Both the position numbers and the translations under genes were made by a program. Shown here piece by piece: positions 1 to 13,190 of a DNA stretch of 64,000 bases. The stretch's first letter is position 1. Each line of letters opens with the position of its first letter. The notes beneath the pieces are model-generated. The model searched no databases, had not been told where the DNA came from, and saw nothing but the letters and a program-made list of their open reading frames with translations. This stretch comes from Myxocyprinus asiaticus (taxonomy: Eukaryota > Chordata > Actinopteri > Cypriniformes > Catostomidae): positions 11,006,501 through 11,070,500 of the forward strand of contig NC_059346.1 of the NCBI RefSeq assembly GCF_019703515.2, in the 5' to 3' direction.

Positions 1-430
1 GGGGCCTATTTTTGGAGGGTTTAAAGACAGAAATGTGAAGTTATAATTTTATAAAAGCACATATTAATTCTTCTATTAAAACTAGAGTGTCATTTTTGCT
101 GTAAAGTTGTTTAAATCGTCATTTTTATGGCCGTTTTAGAGTTTATGTCGTCATGGCAATAAAGTTGTAAAATTGCATAGGACTTTACACTGAAAAGGTT
201 AGTAAGGGATTTTATCACTCTAAAATCATGTTAAAATGCATATTATTTACATCTTGTGGCTTTACTTTTAAAAATGTTTACAGATTGGCCCCCATTCACT
301 TCCATTAAGTAACTCACTGTAACCCAGATTTTTCCTTTTTTTTTTATTTTTATAAAAAGAGGGACGAGTCAAATTTTTTGCTGTCGATTGAGCTTAATTT
401 GTATTGAACCCCCTGAATATTCCTTTAAGT
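1..430 (-). repeat. Dispersed fish repeat, minus orientation
   Basis: Read on the minus strand, the segment begins with a TTAAAGGAATATTC-like end followed by a block related to GTTCAATACAA and TTAAGCTCAATCGACAGC, and later GGCCAATCTG. The same blocks recur at 51525-51625 (plus) and 54955-55216 (minus). It is a dispersed interspersed repeat, cut by the window edge. I cannot assign it firmly to a SINE or a DNA transposon family. Confidence 0.6.
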
Positions 431-490
431 AATTTAGCCTAACATACAAAAATGGATTGTCCCAGCTGTACGTTCAACTAACACTACAAT

Positions 491-1316
491 TGTGCTGGGT
501 AAAAATATTGATTTTCAGATTAATCGCAATCTTCATTTGATCAATTTTAATACTGATTCTAAAAATCCCAAAATTGATTTTTAACTGTACTTTAAAGTAG
601 TGCCTGACCGATATATCGGCGGCCGATATTATCGGCGGCCGATATTATCGGCCGATATTAGCCTTTTGCCGATATATCTATATTTTACCGATATGCGCCG
701 ATATGAAAACTTTTTTCAGAACATATAATGCTGAAAACATTGCTTTAGAATTGGTGTAATAGCGTGGTTTGTCCAGCAGAGTGTGCTCCGACTCCATTGT
801 TTACAGAGCTGACTCTGAGCTGATGGTGGCTCTGCAGACAGGGCGGAGTTAAGCGGTGTCTGGGTAAGTTAACTAGTTTGTGAAATACATACTGGAAACT
901 TAATAAACAATGACCCCATCATTTTCCCTTTTCAGTATAACTAATATAACATTAACCTTGTCCCTGACAACCATGTCACTCATGTCTGTTATAGTTTGCT
1001 ATAGTTCAAGCGTGTCAAGCTATAGTTTGTCAGTGCAGTCAGTAATGTAGCAGATTGAAAGGTAAACATCAGAGCATCTTTTTGCAACTCAGCAGACAAC
1101 AGTGCGGTGGTGGATTGTGTCTGGTGAGTGTTGATTTCATGCTATGTTGTTACGTAGTTGGTGAGACACAGTGCTGGAAAGTAAAATAAACAACGTCCGT
1201 CTTTATCTCTCCGTGACAACGAGCTTATAGCTAACTAGCTAACCATGTAGCTACTTAGGTCTTGTGAATTGTAATTGAATCAAATTGGATAATATGTGTC
1301 GATACCAAGCCCTAGC
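491..1316. mobile_element. Possible hAT-like element with a GCCGATAT-rich second element inside
   Basis: The left side carries GCTGGGTAAAAATATTGATT, typical of fish hAT ends, and the right side has the opposing GGTATCGACACATATTATCC on the minus strand near 1285-1310. At about 598 a second hAT-type end begins (AGTGCCTGACCGATATATCG), followed by a run of GCCGATATTATCGG units to about 710. No transposase frame is visible. Exact ends and target duplications were not established. Confidence 0.4.
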
Positions 1317-3941
1317 AGTAGGATAACGTCCCTGTCTTTCTCTCAAGGTGGTGTTCTTGTGGGTAGAGCACATACTTTCCTGCAAAGACAAAATAATGTA
1401 AGTACACATTTTGTCAAAAAATTATTACCAGAGTTATGTCCAAAATTTGGTGTCCTAGACTATTGATCTATCCTATGAATGCTCAGATTCAAAGAAAATG
1501 GGGTGTGAAAACTGCAGTAACTACACACTCCTCAATAAAAACAAAGCCATTTTTTCAGATTCCGTGAAGGCATACTTACTGCATTTTACCTTTGTAGGGC
1601 AGTACAGTAAAAAATAAGTTGCATGCAAAAAATATCCTGAGCCAGAGTTTGAGAGACATTTACAGAGGATACTGCCTCTTTGGCATTTATAAATCAGAAT
1701 ATGATGCATTCATTAAACAGTAAAAGCACTGTAGGGTACCTAAATTGAATTGTGTATTTACGAAGAGCACTGATTTACTGATTAATCTCCAAGTGATATA
1801 GATGAAATTCCTCCAGGAAAGGCAATGGAGTGAAACTATGTTTCATCACTACATCTGCACTTTCTCTTTTGAGGGACTGTATATTTGAAACAAAAAACCC
1901 TCCCTCCCTATATTTTATTCGGTTTCATTATTTCTGTGATGTGTGAAGTGTGTTGGTTGCTCGTAAAAAGTGTGCTTTGTGAATTATTCAGTGAGCTGTT
2001 TTGCATAGCAAAGGCTGGCAGAGAGGAGGGGGGTTGTGAAGTGGGGTGAATCTTGAGTCATGGAATGACACTGTTCCTACTCTCAGCTTCTCATCACGTT
2101 AATTACCGTATCTGGCTCTCGTCAGGGCTGCACTACCTCTCGAGTCACAGCCACATGAAGACGACTTGCTAGTGGGAAGAAAGGATATTTGTCTTCGTTT
2201 TTCAGGGAGGTATTGATGTGTTTAGTTACTAATTGCCATAGTGATCAGTAAATAACTTTAAATATGGAGGGATTCAAATTTAAATCCTGGGGACTTGAGA
2301 ACATGATTTCCAGAATATCTATGAAGGATATTAGTGGGTAAATAATGAGCAGGACATATATGAATAAAATGAGTTAAACATTTTCTTCTGAGATTTAGCA
2401 TCTTTAAATATAACACACCTGTAGCAGTGTATGACGTACTGGACTCAGAGGTAATCTAAAGTCATTCAGTACACCTCAACATGGACACTTCTGTTTTTCT
2501 CTTAATTATTCATGCTATAATTTAATCATGTAATCAGAAGGAGACATAAGCAGGATGGTTGCTGTTGGGTTTGTTCTGTATTTATTTCTGCAAGTTTACC
2601 CCCCCCTCACAAATGGTGTATTGTTGATGGGCTGGAATAGTTACAGTAGGACCTGTTGGAGTTTGGTTTAACGACACAGAATCTATGCTCCACAAATGGC
2701 ACTCTACTCAGAGTAAGGGACTCAGTCAGGACTGAAATAATCAATAATTTGTGGTTTCCATTTTGAATCGCACTGTGAAGCTGCTTAGTCCTGCTCCACT
2801 GCACGATGTGTTAGCCATTTGGTTAATCGCCGTTGCAGTCATCCTTCCTCTCTGACTATGAGATGTCACCACACACTCATTACTGAAGCAGAGTCATGGA
2901 TTATCTATACAAGAGGAAAATAGAGTAATTTCTCAAAAACACATTGTTGCACAGTCAAAAGGATAGTAATGGATGCACTAAAAATCTAAGAAAAACTCTT
3001 GATAATCCAAAGAAAGACATAGATTGTAATTAAACACAACATGAGTCTATTTTATAACTTTTCTACAATAGTTTTTACAGAAATTCTAATTAGGGATGGA
3101 TAATTGATTGAGAAATATTTCTGTTTTGAGAGTTTTGTTGTCACCATGATACAGCTACAGCAGGTTACACTGAAGTTTCCTCATAATGATCACATATGCT
3201 CAATATATTGGCACACCACTGGCATAAGTATAGTGCTTCCAGAAAACCTTAATCTTTTGTCTTGATAATTCTAGAGATTTGCTAAAACCTTTTGCCACTG
3301 AACTACCTTATTAAATGGCCTCTTTGAAGAACGACAAACCACTCATTCTGTTTTATTTTAGAACTCCTGTTTTGTATTCGTCACCTGTTTCTGGAATAAG
3401 GACGGAGCTTGCAGGGTCCATTGCTTGTGATTTCTGTTTTAGTCAAGTGTAATTTAAAGATAATAAGCTCTATTTAAAGATAATAAACGCTTCCATTTGC
3501 AAGCCCTATCAGACAGCACAGACTGTACAGCGTTCTCGGTTTGCTCCTCATTCACCTCAGCTACGCTAACTAACTCAGAGCAGTTTTAATTTGCATTGTT
3601 TTTTACATGATTTTTTCTTACTTTCTTTAAAATATCTTTCTTGAATAACTTTTGCATACTTCTTGAAAAGGAACAACATTTTCGGTCTATTGTAAACCAA
3701 GTCACAGTTTTATCATTTACTTATTAATTAACCAGTAAGGTACAAGAGGCCACAATCTATTGTGAATAGTCATTGCTGAAGAGGTTGCTCAATATATAGT
3801 ACAGCCTTGAGTGACATTTCTTTTATAAAATGGTTACAAAGTATTACAATTTTTAAAGACGTGTACATGAAAACGTTATTTTATTCTGAAAATGTATTAA
3901 GTGCCACACTTCTGCTAGAAGATATGTAAACATGTAAACTA

Positions 3942-4045
3942 GGGCTGGGTAAACATATGTTTTCTGATGCGTTGCAATCTTCATTCTCGTAATTGATTCT
4001 TAAATCTGAAGATCAACCTATGTGCAATACTCGATAACACAAGTA
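3942..4045. repeat. hAT-like end fragment
   Basis: The motif TAGGGCTGGGTA followed by alternating AT-rich sequence resembles the end of the hAT-like element near 491. No matching inverted end was found nearby, so this is at best a decayed fragment. Confidence 0.3.
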
Positions 4046-4718
4046 AATCACTTGCATATGCTTCCAAATTTTGCACTCTGCGGCTAAAATGTCTGCGATA
4101 AGCCACTGGCTGGCAAATGTTCAGATTTTACTCACCAGTTATTTAGTAGTATAGTGGCGTAGAAGTTCAGCACAGAGATCCTTTTACTGCGCATTGAGTG
4201 TAAAAGTTTGTTTTGACTCATTCTTTGTAATTTGTGTCCAAAGACGAGATCCACGCAATCCATTTGTCATTGAAAAATATTTAAATATATATATTTTTTT
4301 ATGTAAAATATACTGTATGTATATGGTGAAAATATTTACTTTAAACTTTTAAGATCCTTTTCTGTTCATTACATTCAGTTGTGGATCACAAACAAAAATT
4401 ATTTAATTCTAATCACACAGATTGAATTCTACACACCACTAAGAAATAGAGAATGCTCTCTGACAAGAATGGAGAGAATAATGCATTTATTATTTTGCCA
4501 AGATGAAACAAGATACACTTCTGGTGCCAAGAAAGTTGAAGCTGCATTTGCCCAGCAGCTTTCTGCTGGTTGTGTAAAGTTTGTGTCAGTGCCTGATCTC
4601 ATTCATTCTGCCTGTGTAACTGTGTGTGATGAAATGGCAAAATGCGATAAACGGTAAAACTATATGCACTCAAAAACAATGTGTTTATGAAAATAGCAAT
4701 TAATGATAATATGACTGT

Positions 4719-5340
4719 AACGAAGGCGAAGAGATGAGGACATGTGATGAACCCAAGTGCAGTTTATTTACATAAACGTGAAATCCAGAAACCATGAACA
4801 GTAAAGGGCAATCTCATTCACATCGACCCTGCTGGCCTGAGCACAAAAGTCATCAACATATTCCTCAATGAAAAGGCCTACATGACGTAGACAAAGTAAC
4901 TGAACCGCTGGGTTCATCTTGGTGGGTCGAGTATTCTGTAACAAAGGTGAAGAGACGATGACATGTGATGAACCCAAGTGCAGTTTATTTACATAAACGT
5001 AAAATCCAGAAACCATGAACAGTAAACATGAACTGAACTAAACTTGACCTCATTTGACCTGACTTCCAAACAATATTACAACACACAATACTCAACAATG
5101 GACAATGGTAAACATGAGGGTTAAATACTTGGACAAGGGAGAACACATGACAATGAAAACCAATGAACTCTTAGAACTCTAAACAAGATAACAAGACTGC
5201 TAACAACCTAATGAAACAATGAACCAATGAGGGCAAGACACAAGAACATGGGAAACACATGACAAGTTCACATGACAAGGAAACAGGAAACATGGCATGG
5301 AACAAAAACACATACAACCCTGACAATGACGACATATATT
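4719..5340. repeat. Dispersed repeat with an internal direct duplication
   Basis: A unit of about 88 bp containing GAACCCAAGTGCAGTTTATT occurs at 4719-4806 and again at 4939-5028 with a few mismatches, in the same orientation. It is followed to about 5340 by CA/GA-rich sequence with many AACATG and ACATGAC motifs. The frames through it look like chance. Family unknown. Confidence 0.5.
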
Positions 5341-5630
5341 GCCAGCCTGTAATATAAAGCAGCATAATGTAGTATGTATCGCTAAATTAGCTGGAAGTGG
5401 CTTATACTGGAAGAGGGCAACATTCAAGGTTGTTAATGGCGGCACCCTAGCTTCGCTGAAAATAAAGTGGATACGCTAAAAAAAAAAAAAAAAACACAAC
5501 AAGACGAGATGCTCGCTGAACTGCGACTATTCTTAAAGAGACAGTTCCATTTTAGCAGTTTTTCTATAAATCAATGTAAATACTTCTCAGTAGTACAAAT
5601 TATGCATGTAAACAATAAACATGTGACAAT

Positions 5631-5634
<4 letters not shown>

Positions 5635-5704
<70 letters not shown>
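5635..5704. repeat. (TG)n(TA)n microsatellite
   Basis: A run of alternating TG to about 5660 passes directly into alternating TA to about 5704. Confidence 0.95.
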
Positions 5705-5708
<4 letters not shown>

Positions 5709-5844
5709 TTATATTTATTGGTGGAATAGATGGGTTTTTACGTATTTAAAAATCTAAAATGTGACATAAATGATGAAAAACTAATGATAAAATAAAATTT
5801 GTTATAAGTATTTAGAGTTAGAAGTTAGAAGGTCCCCTGTATAA

Positions 5845-6143
5845 TTAAAGGTGCTGTAAGCGATTTTTTTTTTTTTTTTTTTTTTTTTTATGGAAAAGGA
5901 TGCACAAAGTATTCCTACTCCCTTAAAGATATTAATAAATAAGTGTCCTGAGATATCTCACCTGTCTCTGTGACAGCTGTAGACTTTGTAAACAGCAAAC
6001 AATAAACAATGCTGCTCTTTTGCTTGGTTTTGGTCTCGAAGTTATCTTTGGAGGGTGGGGTTTTGGAATGAGGAGGCATAGCTAATTCAACGGCTCAGTC
6101 ACGTGAAAGCTTCAGAGCGCTAAATCGCTTACAGCACCTTTAA
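5845..6143. mobile_element. TTAA-flanked MITE
   Basis: The inverted ends AGGTGCTGTAAGCGATTT (left, after TTAA at 5845-5848) and its complement (right, before TTAA at 6140-6143) match over about 18 bp. About 299 bp with both TTAA copies, no coding capacity. The TTAA target and short inverted ends suggest a piggyBac-like non-autonomous element. A poly-T run sits just inside the left end. Confidence 0.7.
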
Positions 6144-7935
6144 TGGCATTAGCTGAGAGAGAATTTCTTTCCTATATAAACAAAATTGGCATTATAACTG
6201 AAATATAACCAAATGAATCAGAATCACCTTACTAAACTAAACAGTAACTAAACTAATATTACTTCTAAAGTTAATAGTTGGCCTTACAGAACAAGTGTTT
6301 TGCTTCATAGCTGTTACTATATTGCATATTTTAGCATGGCTGGAACGCTGTATTGACCAATCAGCATCCAGGACCACAAATATCCATCTTATAAAAAGCA
6401 ATATAGACTTTAAAAGTAGGATTAAAAAAATTCACAGTTCAGTAAATTATGAGTATTTGTTTGTTAATAAACATTAATTTCAACTTGCTGAACAGTAGCT
6501 AAAAAAAAAAAAAAAAAAAAAAACTGTGTATTTGCACAATGTGGTAAAGTTCTTTTTATTTAAAGCAATTAACTTGAATTAAGTGAGTAATTAAATTAAT
6601 TTGTATTTGGTTTTTACCCTATATCATTGTCTAAAATCAGCATGCCTGAAATTAATTGCCCTCCTTCATGAAGACTTCCTGCTAAGTTCCTGTCCTTCTG
6701 AACACGGAAAAAGTATTCCCAAATAAATCAAACTGAGGAAAGAATTACAAATGAGAAGTTTCTCATCTGAAGTCGTGCCATCTGTCTTCTTTTGTGTATA
6801 AAATGGAGCCCATGGGTTTGGATCAGCCCTATCATCTTTTCAATCAAATTCCCTGGCCCGCTACTTCTAAGTGGCAACTGGCCCACATCTACGCTTGGCG
6901 CTAGATAGAGTTTCTCTGTGCTAAGAAGCTAAATCTGTTTCAGTGAACCATGCCTGATGTGTTAATGGCGGACCCTTTGCTCCCTCAGAAATGCCACACT
7001 CCAATCATCAACCGCAGCTGACTCTTGTTCTTCCGTCCTCCGTGCATCTCTTTCACAGTAATTAGCTACAGTGTGCCCACTGATTGGGCCCCTTATTCTC
7101 TTTGTCTATTAGCTGTGTATGAAGAGGCGTCTTTTCTCTCCCCAGGAGGCAGACAGGAAGTGTGATGAAGATTGGGCTTATCACAAAATGCTAAATAAGG
7201 AACATTTCACCTCTGTCACAGCACAAAGATCGCCTCATCTTCTCAAACTTGATTTCGGGGGTAATTTACAGACTAGCTGATGTGGCTTACATATCCAAGA
7301 TGTGTTTTTGTGGTTGTTCACAATCAAAAAATATCTGTTCATGACAAGGGTGTGATTTGCATTGTTAATCATGACCTTAAGAGAGGTTCTACAACACTGC
7401 TAATCATCATAATACAGGCAACATTATCTCAAAACAAAGCCAGAGCATAGTAGAAACAGTTGGTATTGCTCGACTTAAGGTGATGAGTAAAAAACACCTT
7501 TGATTAACCCCTTTTTTCACCCTGGAAATTGTTATTTAGGTTAACTCCTTTATTTTCACCATGGAGATGAACTCTGTCCCATGTCGCATTCTCCTCTTTC
7601 TGTCTCCCAGCAATCATGAAGACTTTTTGAAAGAAGTTAATGAAATGAAATAAATTGGCTTGTAATGCATGGGAGGCTGTAAAACTAATGGAATTTGAGG
7701 AGTGTCTGCGGGAATGAGGAATTGGGGTGGAGATTGATTGAGGTCTGTGTCCCGAGGGCCATAAAACATGGCAGCGGTGACATGGAGAAGACAAAAAGGT
7801 GCCCAGATTGTCAGATACTCATTTAAACCTTCCTCAGGTCTTTCATTGCAGGTAAAAATCTCGAAGCATCTATAGTAGAACCTGTAAGACAGCTAGAGTC
7901 CACACGCAAACACGGTCATACTTTTATATACAGTA

Positions 7936-8238
7936 TACACTCACTTAGCACTTTATTAGGAACACTGTGGTCCTAATAAAGTGCCCAACATGGTCTTCTG
8001 CTGTTGAAGCCCATCCGCCTCAAGGTTTTACGCATTCTGAGATGCTGTTCTGCTCACTACAATTGTACAGAGGGGTTAACTGAGTTACCATAGCCTGTGA
8101 TGTGAACATTAACTGAAGCTCCTGACCCGTATCATCATGATTTTATGCATTGCACTGCTGCTAAACGATTGGCTGATTAGATGATCGCATGAATAAGTAG
8201 GTGTACAGGTGTTCCTAATAAAGTGATTAGTGAGTGTA
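7936..8238. mobile_element. Short inverted-repeat DNA element, TA-flanked
   Basis: Left end ACACTCACTTAGCACTTTAT and right end, read in complement, ACACTCACTAATCACTTTAT are inverted copies differing at a few positions; both continue into TAGGAACAC. TA dinucleotides flank both sides (7936-7937, 8237-8238). About 300 bp with no coding capacity. A MITE is likely; superfamily not certain. Confidence 0.65.
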
Positions 8239-8631
8239 CATATAGTATGAATACACCTGTTTCTTTGTGAAGTCTGGATTTCCTTTATTTCTATCCTGCT
8301 TTTACAGAGAGTTTCATAATATTTGTTATTATTACAAAGTGCTATGGAGATCTCAAGTTCAGACCTTGTGCTTTTTAATCAAGCAGAGTCAGATAGAGAG
8401 ATTGATCAGAGAAAAACCAAAGCTTTCCCAGCAGACTCCACACATTCTGAAAAGCTCCTGAGGCATTATTGAGCTTTTAAAATAGAATTACATTTAACAC
8501 AGAGAGAAAAGGAGAAAGAGGAAATCTGTTTCCATTTAGGGACAATGATAGTTCTATTAATGTTTCCTTTCAGTTATCCTGGGAAGTTCCTACTTGGGAG
8601 TTCAGAAATCATAATTATGATGTGCCTTAAA

Positions 8632-8736
8632 GTTCCCTATCTGTCACTCACTCAACGTTGTGTCGATGTAGTGACACTAGGGGACACAATGTCTCGTTCC
8701 CTCCATCAGGGAACAGAGGTTACAAAAGTAACCAGG
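8632..8736. mobile_element. Solo terminal repeat of a DIRS-like element
   Basis: The segment contains GTTCCCTATCTGTCACTCAC and CGATGTAGTGACACTAGGG, the same terminal sequence that bounds the element at 46402-48412, followed by GTCTCGTTCCCTCCATCAGG, related to 46643-46665. No internal coding part is present, so it looks like an isolated end. Confidence 0.55.
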
Positions 8737-9600
8737 ATGTTATATCGGTCTGAATAAAATGGATGCATTAAAAATTATCTTTTCTTATTTAAAAAAAAAA
8801 AAAGAAACAAACAAAAAAAAAAAACACAGGAAGCCTTTTAACACTAGTGCTACAAAACAAAATGAGAGAGAGAGGGAGAGAGACAGAAAACAAAACAACC
8901 AAACACTACCACAGACAGTAATGTGAAATGTAGTTTGGTCACGCAAGCCTGTCAGCGCATAAACTGGCTAAATGAGTAGAATTTTCTACACAAAATGGTC
9001 ACAAAAATAAATTGTACAATTAACATTCAAACTTATCATCAATACAGCTTAGCTTCCACCATGATTCTCAAATCAGGGCTCAAAGAAAATCTCACATTTC
9101 TCACCAATAATTACAACTTTGTGGTGACTTTGCTCTCATCTCATAAATATGATCATTCTGACATGACTTGAAGGCACCATATTAAAGCCAAAGGCACAGT
9201 GGATAAGATGATTATGTAAAAGTGAACAAAAATCAGAAGATTCTCATTTCTCCCCTGATCTTGCTTGTTAAAATAAGACTCTTGGAAGTGGATCTTTACA
9301 GTCAATACACTGAGTTCGGTCAGCCAGGAGAAAATATGAAAAACTGAGAAGGCACGCTCCATATATACCCGGTTAGTCATTAGCAAATGCCTCAACATGT
9401 TTCACCCGCCATTGCACTGGGCGAAGTTGGAGTGGCAAGCTGTTGATTACTCACTGTGAACAGTGCCCTTTTCCCACAATGCATCTCTACAGAATAATTG
9501 TCAGGTCTTTGGCATGAGTAAATGCTTGTGTCCGTGTGTGTGATAACATCTGGCTTTTGCCTGGCATTATTTCCATGGCCTGGGGCAAAAGTCTTCCAGA

Positions 9601-9618
9601 ATGAGTGAGTGAGTGAGT

Positions 9619-9654
<36 letters not shown>
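9601..9654. repeat. (GAGT)n(GA)n microsatellite
   Basis: GAGT tetramers run into a GA dinucleotide array. Confidence 0.9.
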
Positions 9655-9657
<3 letters not shown>

Positions 9658-9990
9658 TTTATTTTGTTTGAGCAGAGGGGATGGTAAGGAGCGAAGAGTG
9701 CTTAAATTGATTGATGGGTGGTTCGTAGAGTAGTGGACCAGCCATAATTATTCTTTGTGCTGGGTGTGATAAGGAAATTAATCAAACCATTATGTTGCTC
9801 CATTTTATCATCAGGTATCAATAATTGAATAAACCAACTTCACCTGTCTTCAGAATGACTTTCCCCTCTACGTGTGCTGGCTATCTTTTGCAGAGAAGAT
9901 TGGAAATGTTTGCATTACATCTTAATAGGAGAAGCATTTTCCTTTCGTGTTTTATATAAATGAGGAAATTATTCAGAAATTATCCCTTTT

Positions 9991-10382
9991 GTGGGGGCCT
10001 GGGAAGCTCAGTGAGTATTGACACTGACTACCACCCCTGGAGTCACGAGTTTGAATCTAGGGCGTGCTGAGTGACTGCAGCCAGGTCTCCTAAGCAACCA
10101 AATCGGCCCGGTTGTTATTGAGGCTCTCAATGGGGCGCGTGGTAAGTTGTGCGTGGATCGCAGGGGGTAGCAGGAGCCTCCACATGTTGGGAGTCTCCGC
10201 GGTGTCGTGCACAACGAGCTATGTGATAAGATGCGTGGATTGACGGTCTCAGAAGCGGAAGCATCTGGGACTTGTCCTCCGCCACCTGGATTGAGGTGAG
10301 TAACCACGTGACCACGAGGACCTACTAAGCAGTTGGAATTGGGCATACCAAATTGGGGAGAAAAGGGGATTAAAAAAAAAAA
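9991..10382 (+). mobile_element. tRNA-derived SINE, full length
   Basis: The head starts GGGGGCCTGGGAAGCTCAGT, which carries an A-box-like motif (AGCTCAGTGAG), and a degraded B box (GTTTGAATCTA) follows about 45 nt later. The body is shared with copies at 26880-27344 and 35562-35964, and the tail is A-rich. It is flanked by a 16-bp direct repeat AGAAATTATCCCTTTT (9975-9990 and 10383-10398), a clear target-site duplication from retrotransposition. Confidence 0.85.
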
Positions 10383-13011
10383 AGAAATTATCCCTTTTTT
10401 AATCATTCCATCTGTCCATCTGTCCATCTGTCTGTTCATCCTCATATCTGTCTATTTGTCAGCATCAGTTTCAGTGCTGCTCTAACATCCAACTCTAATG
10501 CAAGCTACAGTATGTACAATTTCACTCACGTTGGAAGAAATCCTGGAAGGTTTGTCTCTAAACTATTCACATGCACAGTGAGGTTGTAGCTTTCTGTTGT
10601 TACGTCGTTCTTGTGTGCCTCCAACGGAGAAGAACAAAATTGGAATAGATGGGGGGGCTGGAATAAGCTGTTAAATCAGTCTGATTGTTCTTAAATCCTT
10701 CATGTCCACTTGTATCATGCAGCGGAGCCTTCATGCAGAGTTGAAAATAGGGCAGCCAATTCTCGATTTGGCTCAGCTGTTTGCGGATTTTCTTTGTGCT
10801 GCCTACATCCCCTGCTTCACTCACTCACTTTTCGTTTTCCCCTCATTTTAAAAGTGTCTCTACAAATCAATTACCTTCCCTGGATCATTTGGGACTTAGT
10901 AAGGACATTGTCTGTGGCCGATAATGAGGTTTTGTGCTGTGATTTTCTTTCTCCTATGATACCATGCAGGTTATTTTCTTAGCAGATGCAGCAGGCCTCA
11001 TGTTGCAGAAATTTAGGCTGGTGTTATTGTCTTCCCATTTTATCATATAAGAAGCACCAGCTCAGCCTTACACTGAGTAGGCATGAAGTCAAATCTATTA
11101 CGAAAAGTACAATTCTGTTTTGTCTAGTGAACTTTGATGCTGCACATGGACTACTAGTGATTTGATAGCCAGTGATATGTTCAGACACATTCCGGCGAAA
11201 TTGCATTTGAAAGTGGATTCAGTTTTTGGATGTGATCTTTGGCCTACATTAACAGCCGAAGGCATGAATATACTAAAATCATTTTTCTCTAGCACATACA
11301 AGGTTTTAAATATACATAATTACATGTTTAACCTTCTGTGTTTGCTCAAACTTCCTGCTAATCTGATTTGTTTTAGTTTGACATTCACTTTGCTGATAGA
11401 TACATCTACTGTAGGAGGGGTGCCGATCCTACAAACATCCCTCTGGAAAACTTCAATTTGGAATTACTTTCACAAGGAGACAGGAAATGCTGCCCAGTCT
11501 TCAGTACTGTTTCTTGCCATGCGAATGCAGGGTGCCCACAGGATTGTTCTGCACATCTGCTGTTGTTAGGAGAGTGTGCATCACTCAAAAAAAGTAAAAC
11601 CTCCATAATTAGCACTGTGTTGCTCCATTTCATTGTTCCTGATTTAATAGCAATGTGATACTGCTGTTTACCTAAAGCTTTAAATGAAAGGAGGACACTG
11701 CATAAACAGTATTATCTCATTAAAATCCCAGATTCACAATCTAAAATATCCTTAGCTTTTAACACTCAGGTCAATAATGAAGATCATTGAAATGTTTGTC
11801 ATTTTTTCAATAATTAAATTGATATGAATCTTCCTTATCTAAAGCCACATAGAAAGGCCAGTTTGCCTCCTTTTGGATCTGCATGGTCTTAATGACTAAA
11901 AATTGTTTAATTGCCTGATGTATTGCCTCAGCATACCTTATTATACCATCATTAGTATCAATATCATGATGAAAATAGGCTACCTTTTACCCCAAATGTT
12001 AGACAAACAATATCATCACTTTCCATTTTGATAGATGGAGTTTTGGAGTCAGTTAATCGTTATTCACCCTTAATTAACTTGCTCAATCATGTCTCTCTCT
12101 CTCACTAATCTGATCTTTGCCATCCTCTTATTTTATGAAAGCGATCATAAGTTGTTTGACTGTGGATATGACAGGGCTAATAGCACTGAATGGCCTTACT
12201 GCACTACAGAATGGACTGGGGACTCGCATATCAGATGTGACCGCATTGGGAGGATGGTGTCTCATTTTATGTCTGTTGTCCTCTCGCAGACCCAGAGCTT
12301 AGGGATTAGATGTTACTGTGAGGCTTTTAGTACCAGAGGTGAAGCATAGCTCTGATTTTAGAGTTTAACTGCTTCTACAAAAGTGAAACATGCAAAGATA
12401 CAAGGACCATTTGGTATACTGTATACTAAGTCGAGCTAACATTTTTTTTAATGTCCATCTAAATCAAAATAATAATAAAAAAAGTTATATTTTTCCCTTC
12501 AAGTCCTCTTGTTGAGTGTTAATGGCACTAATTAGTTTGAGTGTTAAAATTTAATTGTGGGTCGTAAGTTAGCTTGTGTGAAACATACTTGTTCATATCT
12601 GGCTGCCATGGTAACTAGCAGCATCCTCAAATAACAATTCACAGGATGAATCAGAGTGAGCTAAGAGTGGCCTTAGAATTTAAGAGCTATATAATGGAAA
12701 GTGAAACACTAAGCAATTTGTTATCAGTACTCAACAAGAAATTTGATTCAGAAAACATTCATTCACATACAGAGTAGAGACAAGACACAGTCACTCCTGC
12801 TTGCATGTGCGTGCGTGCATGCATGTTTGTGTGTGTGCAACTGTGCATTGAGGCTAGTTTCATAATATATTCAGTCTCAGTCTGTTTCATATATTCAGTA
12901 TTTGTTTACTGTAGAAAAATTTGTTCATTACTCTCCATTTTGCTATCATCCTAAATTCAGCCAAATCTCATGAAAATTAAGATTTTTTTAATATTACGTG
13001 TTTCTCTACAA

Positions 13012-13190
13012 CGTTTCCCAAACTGGGGTATGCGTACCCCTGGGGATGTGAGGTGACAATAGGGGTACGCGAATAAAATTCTGAGATTTACCGTTCTTTT
13101 AATTTCATCACAGTCTAAAATAACATTCAAACCCAGTTCATGTATTTCTCACTGGCAAAAATAATTTTGTGTGCCCCCTAGTGTAGAAAC
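13012..13190. repeat. Possible decayed hAT-type fragment
   Basis: The segment CCCAAACTGGGGTATGCGTA with a nearby GGGGTACGCG resembles ends of fish hAT-type elements. Only one end is visible and the assignment is from pattern memory. Confidence 0.25.

Noticed and set aside
10008..10445. A 145-codon minus-strand frame, and the similar frame at 35586-36002
   Set aside because: Both are antisense translations of the tRNA-derived SINE; similar peptides arise from every copy.
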